NCBI GenBank assembly: GCA_025935595.1
Contig: JAICUZ010000129.1
Location: forward strand, 1-7,369
Direction: 5' to 3'
Source of the DNA: Burkholderiales bacterium
GTDB lineage: Bacteria; Actinomycetota; Thermoleophilia; Gaiellales; Gaiellaceae
Length of the DNA stretch: 7,369 nt
Positions 1-5,350 of this stretch are shown piece after piece. The position numbers were made by a program, and so were the translations under genes. How positions within the stretch are numbered: the first letter of the stretch is position 1; every line of letters starts with the position of its first letter. The notes under the pieces were generated by a model, which saw only the letters and a list, made by a program, of their open reading frames with translations, was not told the DNA's origin and searched no databases.

Positions 1-822
1 ACGCTCGGCCCGAAGTGGGGGATGAAGAAGATCATCGACATCTCCGACGAGGAGGCGCGCGACAATCTCGCTCAGCTCTCCGGCGCGACGCTGACGATCG
101 TCGCGCAGGCGGCGCGGGGCAAGCAGAGACCGGTGCCCGAGTCCGAGGTGGCGAAGGGTGAGAACGCCGCTGCGCGGTTCCTGATCCGCTGGCGCGGCGA
201 GGCCGACCCGAAGCAGATCAAGGCGCTCGACACATATTGGATATCCGCTGCCGAGCACGGGCTGAACGCCTCGACGTTCACCGCTCGGATCGCCGCCTCG
301 ACCGGCGCCGACTGCGCGGCAGCGATGTCGTCGGCGGTAGGGACGCTATCCGGGCCGCTGCACGGCGGCGCTCCCGCGCGTGTGCTGCCGATGATCGAAG
401 GCGCCGAGGGTGTAGACGATCTCGAGAAGTACTTGAACGACATGCTCGCTCGCGGCGAGCGGATCATGGGCTTCGGCCACCGCGTGTATCGCGCCTACGA
501 CCCGCGCGCGACCGTGCTCAAGCGCACCGCGATGGAGCTCGGCTCCCCGCGCGTCGAGGTGGCGGCAGCGCTCGAGGAGGCTGCGCTGAAGGTCCTGCGC
601 GAGCGCTCGCCCGACCGGCAGCTCGAGACGAACGTGGAGTACTGGGCCGCGGTCGTGCTCGACTACGCACAGATCCCGCCCGACCTGACGCCTGCGATGT
701 TCGGGTGCGCGCGCGTTGCCGGTTGGTCGGCCCACATCCTCGAGCAGAAGCGCCTCGCGCGCCTGGTGCGCCCGTCGGCGCGCTACATCGGGCCGCCGCC
801 CCGCACCCTCGCGGATCTTTGA
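1..822 (+). CDS. citrate synthase, 5'-truncated by window edge
   Basis: This enzyme condenses oxaloacetate and acetyl-CoA to citrate and CoA, the cytosolic entry step of the TCA cycle. The reading frame is open to base 1, so the ATG at base 22 is probably internal. The visible 273 residues correspond to the C-terminal three quarters of a protein usually about 370-430 residues long. Counting from base 1, I see the oxaloacetate-binding His86 (AEHGLNAST), the catalytic His121 (GPLHGGAP) and His160 (GFGHRVYRAYDPRA), and the C-terminal ARVAGWSAHILEQKR segment followed by VRPSARYIGP. The position of the catalytic Asp (NVDFY in E. coli GltA, Asp362) holds Glu213 (NVEYW). From memory, Glu here is shared by actinobacterial CitA-like citrate synthases. 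A 2-methylcitrate synthase cannot be excluded by eye. The stop overlaps the start of the next gene, suggesting co-translation. Confidence 0.93.
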   Translation, partial: TLGPKWGMKKIIDISDEEARDNLAQLSGATLTIVAQAARGKQRPVPESEVAKGENAAARFLIRWRGEADPKQIKALDTYWISAAEHGLNASTFTARIAASTGADCAAAMSSAVGTLSGPLHGGAPARVLPMIEGAEGVDDLEKYLNDMLARGERIMGFGHRVYRAYDPRATVLKRTAMELGSPRVEVAAALEEAALKVLRERSPDRQLETNVEYWAAVVLDYAQIPPDLTPAMFGCARVAGWSAHILEQKRLARLVRPSARYIGPPPRTLADL

Positions 823-1313
823 GCCTGGCAGACGCCGCCGGCGAGGCCGACGCCCTCGCGGAGGACGGCAAGGAACGCGAGCTGTCGCAGTTGCGCGCGC
901 AGTGGGACGAGGAGCTGGAGATGGCGGCGCGTGCCGCCGACTTCCGCGAGCGCGCGGTTGCGTACCGGGCCATCGGACAGTTCCGGTTCCGCACAAAGAA
1001 GGAGCTGATTCGCCGCGGCCTCGACGACCAGAGCCCGGCGGTGCGCGGCTCGGCGCTCCTCTCGCTCGAGCGGCTCTCGCGCGACCATCCCGGCGACGTC
1101 AACGACCTGCGGCCGCTGCTCCACGAGCTCGTCACGCACGACGGCAACGAAGCGGTGCGGCGGCTGGCGGTCGTGGCGCTCCGCAACGGCTCGGCGCGTC
1201 CCGACACGATCCAGATCCTCGCCGCGCTCGGCGAGGACGACGAGCAGCCCCGCGAGCTTCGAGACGCGGCTGCGAAGGTCGCGCAGGCGCTGCGCCGCAA
1301 GGGCACGAAGTAG
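819..1313 (+). CDS. small HEAT-repeat protein, function unknown
   Basis: This is a 164-residue, highly charged, all-helical protein of unknown role. Residues 15-50 look like a charged helix or coiled coil (KERELSQLRAQWDEELE). Three HEAT-like helical repeats follow, near residues 63-88 (GLDDQSPAVRGSALLSLERL), 97-122 (HDGNEAVRRLAVVALRN) and 130-160. HEAT repeats are generally protein-docking scaffolds, so a partner-binding role is inferred. The chosen start is TTG at 819, whose last two bases are the first two of the citrate synthase TGA stop, which would allow translational coupling. An in-frame ATG at 921, with GAGGAG six bases upstream, would give 130 residues. I prefer TTG because codons from 819 to 920 already show G/C at nearly every third position. 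There is no signal peptide, membrane span or catalytic motif. Confidence 0.75.
   Translation: MSLADAAGEADALAEDGKERELSQLRAQWDEELEMAARAADFRERAVAYRAIGQFRFRTKKELIRRGLDDQSPAVRGSALLSLERLSRDHPGDVNDLRPLLHELVTHDGNEAVRRLAVVALRNGSARPDTIQILAALGEDDEQPRELRDAAAKVAQALRRKGTK
1299..1303 (+). promoter_or_regulatory. possible ribosome binding site for the phosphotransferase
   Basis: AAGGG lies inside the last codons of the HEAT gene and six bases before the GTA at 1310. It is the only purine-rich site near the place where phosphotransferase coding begins. It supports initiation close to 1310, but the match is short and could be chance. Confidence 0.35.
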
Positions 1314-2143
1314 ACGACTACTCCGACCCCGACTGGCTCGCCGGCGCGAGGCGCTGGATCGAGTCGCACGTCGAGGTCACGGGTGAGATCGAGCAGCCAC
1401 ACCTTCGCCCTTGGGCGACGGCGCTCCGCATCCGGACGTCGCACGGCGTCGTGTGGTTCAAGGCGGCGAGGCCCGCGTTCGCGCACGACGCTCGCGTGCT
1501 CTCGGTACTTCAACCGCTCGCCCCGGACCTGCTGCCCGACGTGATCGCCGCCACAGACGACGGCTGGCTGCTGCTCGCAGACGCGGGAGAGAGGGCGCGC
1601 GAGCATCCGATCGACTGGCGCGCGATGCTGCATGCCTACGCCGCGCTGCAGCGTGCCTCGGCCGCACACGTCGACGCATTGCTCGCGGCCGGTGCGTACG
1701 ACAACCGCCCGGCCACCGTCGTCGAACGCGTGCGGGCGCTCCTGCGCTATCTCCCGACCGAGATCGCGGTGGAACTGGAGTCACGGCTGCCGCACGTCGC
1801 GGAACGGATCGAACGGCTCGCGGCGTCCAAGCTGCCGATCACCATCGACCACGGCGACCTGCACGACGGCAACGTCTTCTCGTCCGAAGGTCGCGTGCGG
1901 ATCATCGACTGGGGTGACTCGGCGGTTGCTCACCCGTTCTTCACATTGAGCGTCGCGGAACCCGTGGAGATCGACTGGACGCTCGAGGCATGGGAGGGCT
2001 ATGCGCCGCGCAACGAGCTCGTCGAGGAGGCGGCGATCGTCGATGAGCTGCGCTTCCTGCTGCGGGCACTCAACTGGGAGCATGTCGCCGCGCTCGGCGA
2101 GACAGAGCACCTCGTCGATCGGATCTGCAGGTTCCTGGGGTAG
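1310..2143 (+). CDS. APH-family phosphotransferase, start codon unclear
   Basis: This is a putative cytosolic kinase of the aminoglycoside/choline phosphotransferase superfamily, with a small-molecule substrate I cannot identify. Numbered from base 1310, the N-lobe has a strand ending in VVWFKA, where Lys51 is the likely ATP-binding lysine. The C-lobe has the Brenner catalytic motif HGDLHDGN (181-188; Asp183 catalytic, Asn188 metal-binding) and the metal-binding IIDWGD (198-203). The roughly 277-residue length is normal for the superfamily. The start is the problem. Coding-quality sequence (DDYSDPDWLAGARRW) begins at the HEAT stop, but no ATG, GTG or TTG exists in frame between about base 1200 and GTG 1451, which would delete the N-lobe start. 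An AAGGG at 1299-1303 sits six bases before a GTA triplet at 1310, so I place the gene there provisionally. Calling it a resistance gene would be unjustified. Confidence 0.82.
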   Translation, partial: VDDYSDPDWLAGARRWIESHVEVTGEIEQPHLRPWATALRIRTSHGVVWFKAARPAFAHDARVLSVLQPLAPDLLPDVIAATDDGWLLLADAGERAREHPIDWRAMLHAYAALQRASAAHVDALLAAGAYDNRPATVVERVRALLRYLPTEIAVELESRLPHVAERIERLAASKLPITIDHGDLHDGNVFSSEGRVRIIDWGDSAVAHPFFTLSVAEPVEIDWTLEAWEGYAPRNELVEEAAIVDELRFLLRALNWEHVAALGETEHLVDRICRFLG

Positions 2144-2145
2144 GA

Positions 2146-2304
2146 CTACGCGCAGCTACAGGGCTGCTGCCGGCCGCACGACGGGCAGGTCACGCGACGC
2201 CGCTTCAGCTCGAGCATGTTCTTCCCAAGCCCCGCCTTCGTCATCAGCCACGCCGCACCCGAAGCGAGGGCGATGAACAGCTCGACGTGCGGGTCAATGA
2301 TCAC
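2146..2304 (-). CDS. small protein with hydrophobic segment and Cys cluster
   Basis: This 52-residue protein starts at GTG (2304-2302) and ends at TAG (2148-2146). I do not recognise a named family. Residues 7-27 (VELFIALASGAAWLMTKAG) are largely hydrophobic and could be a short membrane-associated or amphipathic helix. A basic patch follows (LKRRR, 33-37), and then CPSCGRQQPCSCA with four Cys at 40, 43, 49 and 51, a likely zinc or other metal site. Support for a real gene: 46 of 52 sense codons end in G or C, like its neighbours; AAGGAG lies just upstream; and it begins 11 bases after the second recombinase stop on the same strand, so it is probably the third gene of that operon. Its role is unknown. 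A link to Xer recombination is suggested only by position, and the cluster may be a small zinc knuckle that binds nucleic acid or protein. Its stop is 2 bases from the convergent phosphotransferase stop. Confidence 0.72.
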   Translation of the reverse strand: MIIDPHVELFIALASGAAWLMTKAGLGKNMLELKRRRVTCPSCGRQQPCSCA

Positions 2305-2308
2305 TTCT

Positions 2309-2314
2309 CTCCTT
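2309..2314 (-). promoter_or_regulatory. ribosome binding site of the small Cys-cluster gene
   Basis: On the minus strand AAGGAG lies four bases before the GTG at 2304, immediately after the TAG stop of the upstream recombinase gene. It is one of only two strong Shine-Dalgarno matches in the window and fixes both the strand and the start of the small gene. The spacing is slightly short. Confidence 0.65.
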
Positions 2315-2315
2315 A

Positions 2316-3206
2316 CTACGACTTTCGGCGGGCATGTGGATGTGCCCGGAAATACAACTCGCTACGCCTCGTATCGGATACGTGCGTGTAGAGCTCTGTC
2401 GTGGAGAGATCGGCGTGGCCGAGCATTTCTTGAACGGATCTGAGGTCGGCGCCTCCCTCGAGCAGGTGAGTGGCGAACGAGTGCCGGAGGATGTGCGGGT
2501 GGACACGAGTGGGGTCGAGGCCGGCCACCTCGGCCAGCCGGCGGAGGATCAGGAACGCGCCGGCACGGGTGAGCGGCCCGCCTTTTGCGTTCAGGAATAG
2601 CTCCGGCCGGTGGCGCCGGTCGAGGTACGGGCGGCCGCGTGAGAGGTAGCGGCGCACCGCATCGGCGGCGTGGCGGCCGATCGGCACGACGCGCTCCTTG
2701 CCGCCCTTGCCCGTGACCCGCACGAACCGGTCGTCGAGATCGACGCCGCTCTTCTCCAGCCCGACCGCCTCCGACACACGCAGCCCCGCGCCGTACAGGA
2801 GCTCGACGAGCGCCTGGTCGCGCAGGTTGCGCGGCTGCGTGCCCTTCGCGGCCTCGATCAGGCGCTCGGCCTCACCGGGCGAGAGCGTCTTCGGGAGCAG
2901 CTTCGGCCTGCGCGTGAGCTTCACCGCCGCGGCTGGGTTGTCGTCGCGGGCGCCGAGCAGTTGCTGGTGGCGGAAGAAGCTGCGTGCTGCGGCGGTTCGC
3001 CGCGCGATCGTCGTCGCCGCGAGCCCATCCGCGCGCAGCGATGCCGTGTAGCGCTCGAGCTCCTCGAGGCTCGCCTCGGCGATCGGCTTACGGAGATACT
3101 CGGAGAGCGCCGTGAGGTCGCGGCGGTACGCCTCGACCGTGCGCGGAGCGCGGGTCGCCCCGAGCAGCGCGAGGAAGCCTTCGACGTCAGGATCGTGGAT
3201 GAGCAT
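2316..3206 (-). CDS. tyrosine site-specific recombinase, XerD-like
   Basis: This 296-residue protein has the normal length of XerC/XerD, which resolve chromosome dimers at dif by paired strand exchange, acting on DNA near the division septum. Residues 5-95 form the N-terminal core-binding domain (TVEAYRRDL; TTIARRTAAARSFFRH). The catalytic domain holds the full set: Arg143 (GAGLRVSEAVGL), Lys167 (GKGGKERVVP), His238 and Arg241 (HPHILRHSFATHLLEGGADL), His264 (MLGHADLSTT) and Tyr273 (ELYTHV). I chose ATG 3206 because it starts the XerD-like N-terminus; the open frame extends upstream only as antisense of the first recombinase. The gene overlaps the preceding recombinase by 20 bases and has no clear Shine-Dalgarno, so coupled translation is likely. 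The last 23 codons use many A/T-ending codons, unlike the rest. Which of the pair is functionally XerC or XerD cannot be told by eye. Confidence 0.93.
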   Translation of the reverse strand: MLIHDPDVEGFLALLGATRAPRTVEAYRRDLTALSEYLRKPIAEASLEELERYTASLRADGLAATTIARRTAAARSFFRHQQLLGARDDNPAAAVKLTRRPKLLPKTLSPGEAERLIEAAKGTQPRNLRDQALVELLYGAGLRVSEAVGLEKSGVDLDDRFVRVTGKGGKERVVPIGRHAADAVRRYLSRGRPYLDRRHRPELFLNAKGGPLTRAGAFLILRRLAEVAGLDPTRVHPHILRHSFATHLLEGGADLRSVQEMLGHADLSTTELYTHVSDTRRSELYFRAHPHARRKS

Positions 3207-4026
3207 GGTCGTAGATGCGGCGGAGCCGCTTCGCGTCGACGTGGCTGTACATCTGCGTGGTGGAGAGGGAGCTGTGACCGAGCAGTTCCTGGATCGTGCG
3301 GAGGTCGGCGCCGCCTTCGAGCAGGTGCGTTGCGAACGCGTGCCGGAGGCGGTGCGGGTGCTGGACCAGGCGCCGCAAGGTCGACGTGTCGAGACGCCGG
3401 CCCCGCGCGGAGAGGAACAGGGCGTTCTCGGCGCCGCGCGCGAGCTCCGGTCGTGCGTCGCGTAGGTAGCGCGCGACGTGCAGCGCCGCTTCTTCGCCGA
3501 GCGGCACGACCCGGTCCTTGCCGCCCTTTCCCTCTCGGATATGCACGCGCTCCTGCTCGAAGTCGACGTCGCCGAGGTCGAGCCCGACCGCCTCTGCCGC
3601 GCGAAGGCCGCAGGAGTAGACGAGCTCGACCATGGCGCTGTTCCGGAGACCGAGCGGCCCCTCGACGCCGACCGCGTCGACGAGCTCCTCGACCTCCCGC
3701 TGCTTCGGCGCATCGGGCAAGCGCCGCGGGCGGCGCGGCGCGAGCACCGCGCTCGGGACGTGGTCGGGGCCCAGCGAGAACCGGACGAGCGAGCGTACGG
3801 CGGCCAGCTTCCGGCCGATCGTCGCGGCGGCGAGCTTCCCGCCGGGGCGCGCCCGTCCGAGCTCGGTGACCCAGTCCGCGAGCACGCGCACGTCGATCTC
3901 GTCGAGGGGCCGCGAGGGCCCGAACCAGCGGGCGAACTCCCGCAAGTCGGTCGCATAGCCGCGCTGAGTCCCGGCCGAGATCCCGGCCGCCTCGAGAAAG
4001 CGCTCGATCGCGCGATCGGTCTTCAC
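3187..4026 (-). CDS. tyrosine site-specific recombinase, XerC-like, short catalytic domain
   Basis: This 279-residue protein starts at GTG 4026 and is the first gene of the minus-strand operon. Residues 1-95 form the SAM-like core-binding domain (TQRGYATDLREFARWF; ATIGRKLAAVRSLVRF). The catalytic residues are all present: Arg142 (SCGLRAAEAVGL), Lys167 (GKGGKDRVVPL), His225 and Arg228 (HPHRLRHAFATHLLEGGADL), His251 (LLGHSSLSTT) and Tyr260 (QMYSHV). It is presumably a partner of the downstream paralogue in Xer-type recombination. An oddity is that between GRRLD (209-213) and HPH (223-225) it has 13 fewer residues than its neighbour, so the usual helix there (RLAEVAGLDPTRV in the neighbour) is largely missing. 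A lineage-specific Xer form is my leading explanation. No Shine-Dalgarno is visible before the GTG, which lies 38 bases from the divergent aminopeptidase gene. Confidence 0.92.
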   Translation of the reverse strand: MKTDRAIERFLEAAGISAGTQRGYATDLREFARWFGPSRPLDEIDVRVLADWVTELGRARPGGKLAAATIGRKLAAVRSLVRFSLGPDHVPSAVLAPRRPRRLPDAPKQREVEELVDAVGVEGPLGLRNSAMVELVYSCGLRAAEAVGLDLGDVDFEQERVHIREGKGGKDRVVPLGEEAALHVARYLRDARPELARGAENALFLSARGRRLDTSTLRRLVQHPHRLRHAFATHLLEGGADLRTIQELLGHSSLSTTQMYSHVDAKRLRRIYDHAHPRS

Positions 4027-4049
4027 GGCACAAGGTTCGCCGCCGCACG

Positions 4050-4055
4050 TAACAT
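4050..4055 (+). promoter_or_regulatory. candidate -10 box for a leaderless aminopeptidase transcript
   Basis: TAACAT fits the actinobacterial TANNNT pattern and ends nine bases before the aminopeptidase ATG at 4065, with no Shine-Dalgarno between. A transcript starting six to nine bases after the box would begin at or beside the ATG, as in leaderless genes. No good -35 is visible; GGCACA at 4027-4032 has the right spacing but a poor match. Confidence 0.4.
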
Positions 4056-4064
4056 CGCCTGCCG

Positions 4065-5258
4065 ATGGCCGATCGCCTTGAACGGCTCGCCGACCTCGCC
4101 GTCCACGGCGCGAACGTGCAGCCCGGGCAGGTACTGATGGTCACCGGCGAGATCGGGAACGAGGACGTCGCCCGCGCGGTCGCGGCTGCCGGCTACCGCC
4201 GCGGCGCCAAGTTCGTCGACGTCGACTACTTCGACCCGTACGTGAAGCGCGCGCGGATCGAGAACGCCGATCCGGGCTCGCTCGACTTCGTGCCGAGGTG
4301 GTACGGCACGCGGATGGTCGACCACGCCGAGGACGAAGGCGCGCGCGTCACGCTCGCGACGCTGACTGCGCCGAATCTCATGGACGATCTCGACAAGACG
4401 CTTGTGGGCCGAGACATGCTCCCTCGCGTCAAGGAGCTGACGAAGATCGTCGGTGACCGCTCGACCAATTGGTGCATCGTCCCGGCACCGCACCGTGCCT
4501 GGGCGACGATCGTGTATCCCGACCTCGACGAGGACGCCGCGTACGAGCGCCTCTGGGACGAGCTCGAGCACGTGCTGCGACTCGACGACGGCGATGCCGC
4601 GAACGCGTGGGACGAGCGCATGGCGGTGCTACGGGATGCCGCGGAGCGGCTGACCGCTCGCTCGTTCGACGCAATCGAGCTGCGCGGACCAGGGACGGAG
4701 TTGTCGATCGGGATGCTGCCGACGCACCGCTGGTGGGCCGCCGATTTCACGCGCGCAGACGGACTGCGTCACCTGCCGAACCTGCCGACGGAGGAAGTCT
4801 TCACCACACCCGACCCGCTGCGGACGAACGGCCACGTCACGTCGACGAAGCCGCTCGCGCTTCGCGACGGCACGATCGTCCGCGGTCTCCGGGTGCGTTT
4901 CGAGAACGGCGTTGCCGTCGAGATCGACGCCGCCGAGAACGGCGACACGCTCAAGTCGCTGCTCGACATCGACGAGGGCGCGCGTCGGCTCGGAGAGCTC
5001 GCGCTCGTCGATCGGCAAGGGCGCATCGGGCCGCTCGGCACCGTCTTCTACAACACGCTGCTCGACGAGAACGCCGCCAGCCACATCGCGCTGGGCGCCG
5101 GGTTCAAGTTCCTCGTGGACGAGGAGGTCGTGCCGCGGGTCAACGAGAGCGGCCAGCACATCGACTTCATGATCGGCTCGAACGAGGTCGAGGTCGACGG
5201 CATCACCGCCGACGGCGAGCGCATTCCGGTGCTGCGCGGCGGCGACTGGCAGATCTGA
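4065..5258 (+). CDS. M29-family metallo-aminopeptidase
   Basis: This 397-residue cytosolic enzyme resembles the thermophilic aminopeptidases AmpS/AmpT/AmpII, which remove N-terminal residues from peptides using a two-metal centre. The candidate metal ligands and catalytic residues are in the usual order: Glu243/Glu244 (NLPTEEVFTTPD), Glu311 (LGELALVD), His340 (NTLLDENAASHIALG), and His365 and Asp367 (HIDFMIGSNEVEVDG). The N-terminus (LADLAVHGANVQPGQVLMV) is also typical, and the length is close to the family's usual 400-410. ATG 4065 is the natural start because it opens this conserved N-terminus; no ribosome binding site precedes it, and the gene may be leaderless. It diverges from the Xer operon and is followed by 92 bases before the PEP carboxykinase ATG. 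A link to neighbouring carbon metabolism is not apparent beyond a general peptide-recycling role. Confidence 0.92.
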   Translation: MADRLERLADLAVHGANVQPGQVLMVTGEIGNEDVARAVAAAGYRRGAKFVDVDYFDPYVKRARIENADPGSLDFVPRWYGTRMVDHAEDEGARVTLATLTAPNLMDDLDKTLVGRDMLPRVKELTKIVGDRSTNWCIVPAPHRAWATIVYPDLDEDAAYERLWDELEHVLRLDDGDAANAWDERMAVLRDAAERLTARSFDAIELRGPGTELSIGMLPTHRWWAADFTRADGLRHLPNLPTEEVFTTPDPLRTNGHVTSTKPLALRDGTIVRGLRVRFENGVAVEIDAAENGDTLKSLLDIDEGARRLGELALVDRQGRIGPLGTVFYNTLLDENAASHIALGAGFKFLVDEEVVPRVNESGQHIDFMIGSNEVEVDGITADGERIPVLRGGDWQI

Positions 5259-5290
5259 CGGTTGGCCGACGTGGTCTGCGGCGAAGTCCG

Positions 5291-5296
5291 TACCAT
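5291..5296 (+). promoter_or_regulatory. candidate -10 box upstream of pckA
   Basis: TACCAT fits TANNNT and lies in the 92-base gap between the aminopeptidase and pckA. A start point six to nine bases downstream would leave a leader of about 45-50 bases carrying the strong ribosome binding site. The only -35-like hexamer, TTGGCC at 5262-5267, is 23 bases away, which is too far for a standard sigma-70 promoter. Confidence 0.3.
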
Positions 5297-5334
5297 GCAC
5301 GCGTTTCTTGGATGACCGACCTGGTCGAAACCCT

Positions 5335-5342
5335 GAAGGAGG
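5335..5342 (+). promoter_or_regulatory. strong ribosome binding site of pckA
   Basis: GAAGGAGG lies eight bases before the ATG at 5351. It is the best Shine-Dalgarno match in the window and decides the start against the in-frame ATG at 5312, which has none. High translation of the PEP carboxykinase is inferred. Confidence 0.8.
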
Positions 5343-5350
5343 CGCTCCGA

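Noticed and set aside
1310..2143. Phosphotransferase considered as an antibiotic resistance gene
   Set aside because: The HGDLHxGN and IIDWGD motifs only define the superfamily, which covers many substrates. Nothing in the context points to resistance.
2152..2167. Small hairpin GCAGC/GCTGC considered as a bidirectional terminator between the convergent genes
   Set aside because: It has only five base pairs, lies inside the Cys-cluster coding region and has no T-run on either side.
2216..2443. 75-codon plus-strand frame over the end of the Xer operon
   Set aside because: It overlaps the better-supported minus-strand small gene and the recombinase 3' end, has no ribosome binding site and shows no family features.
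3207..3956. Upstream extension of the second recombinase frame across the first recombinase gene
   Set aside because: The extension is Ser/Arg/Pro-rich low-complexity sequence in another frame of a clear recombinase. The real N-terminus begins at ATG 3206.
2144..4064. Xer pair considered as an integron, prophage or mobile element with a dif or attachment site
   Set aside because: There are no other phage or cargo genes and no flanking direct repeats, codon use matches the chromosome, and no 28-base dif-like sequence is visible. A chromosomal Xer role fits better.
4469..5311. Upstream extension of the pckA frame into the aminopeptidase gene
   Set aside because: It is an Arg/Ala-rich out-of-frame translation of the aminopeptidase. 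PckA family length and the strong ribosome binding site place the start at 5351.
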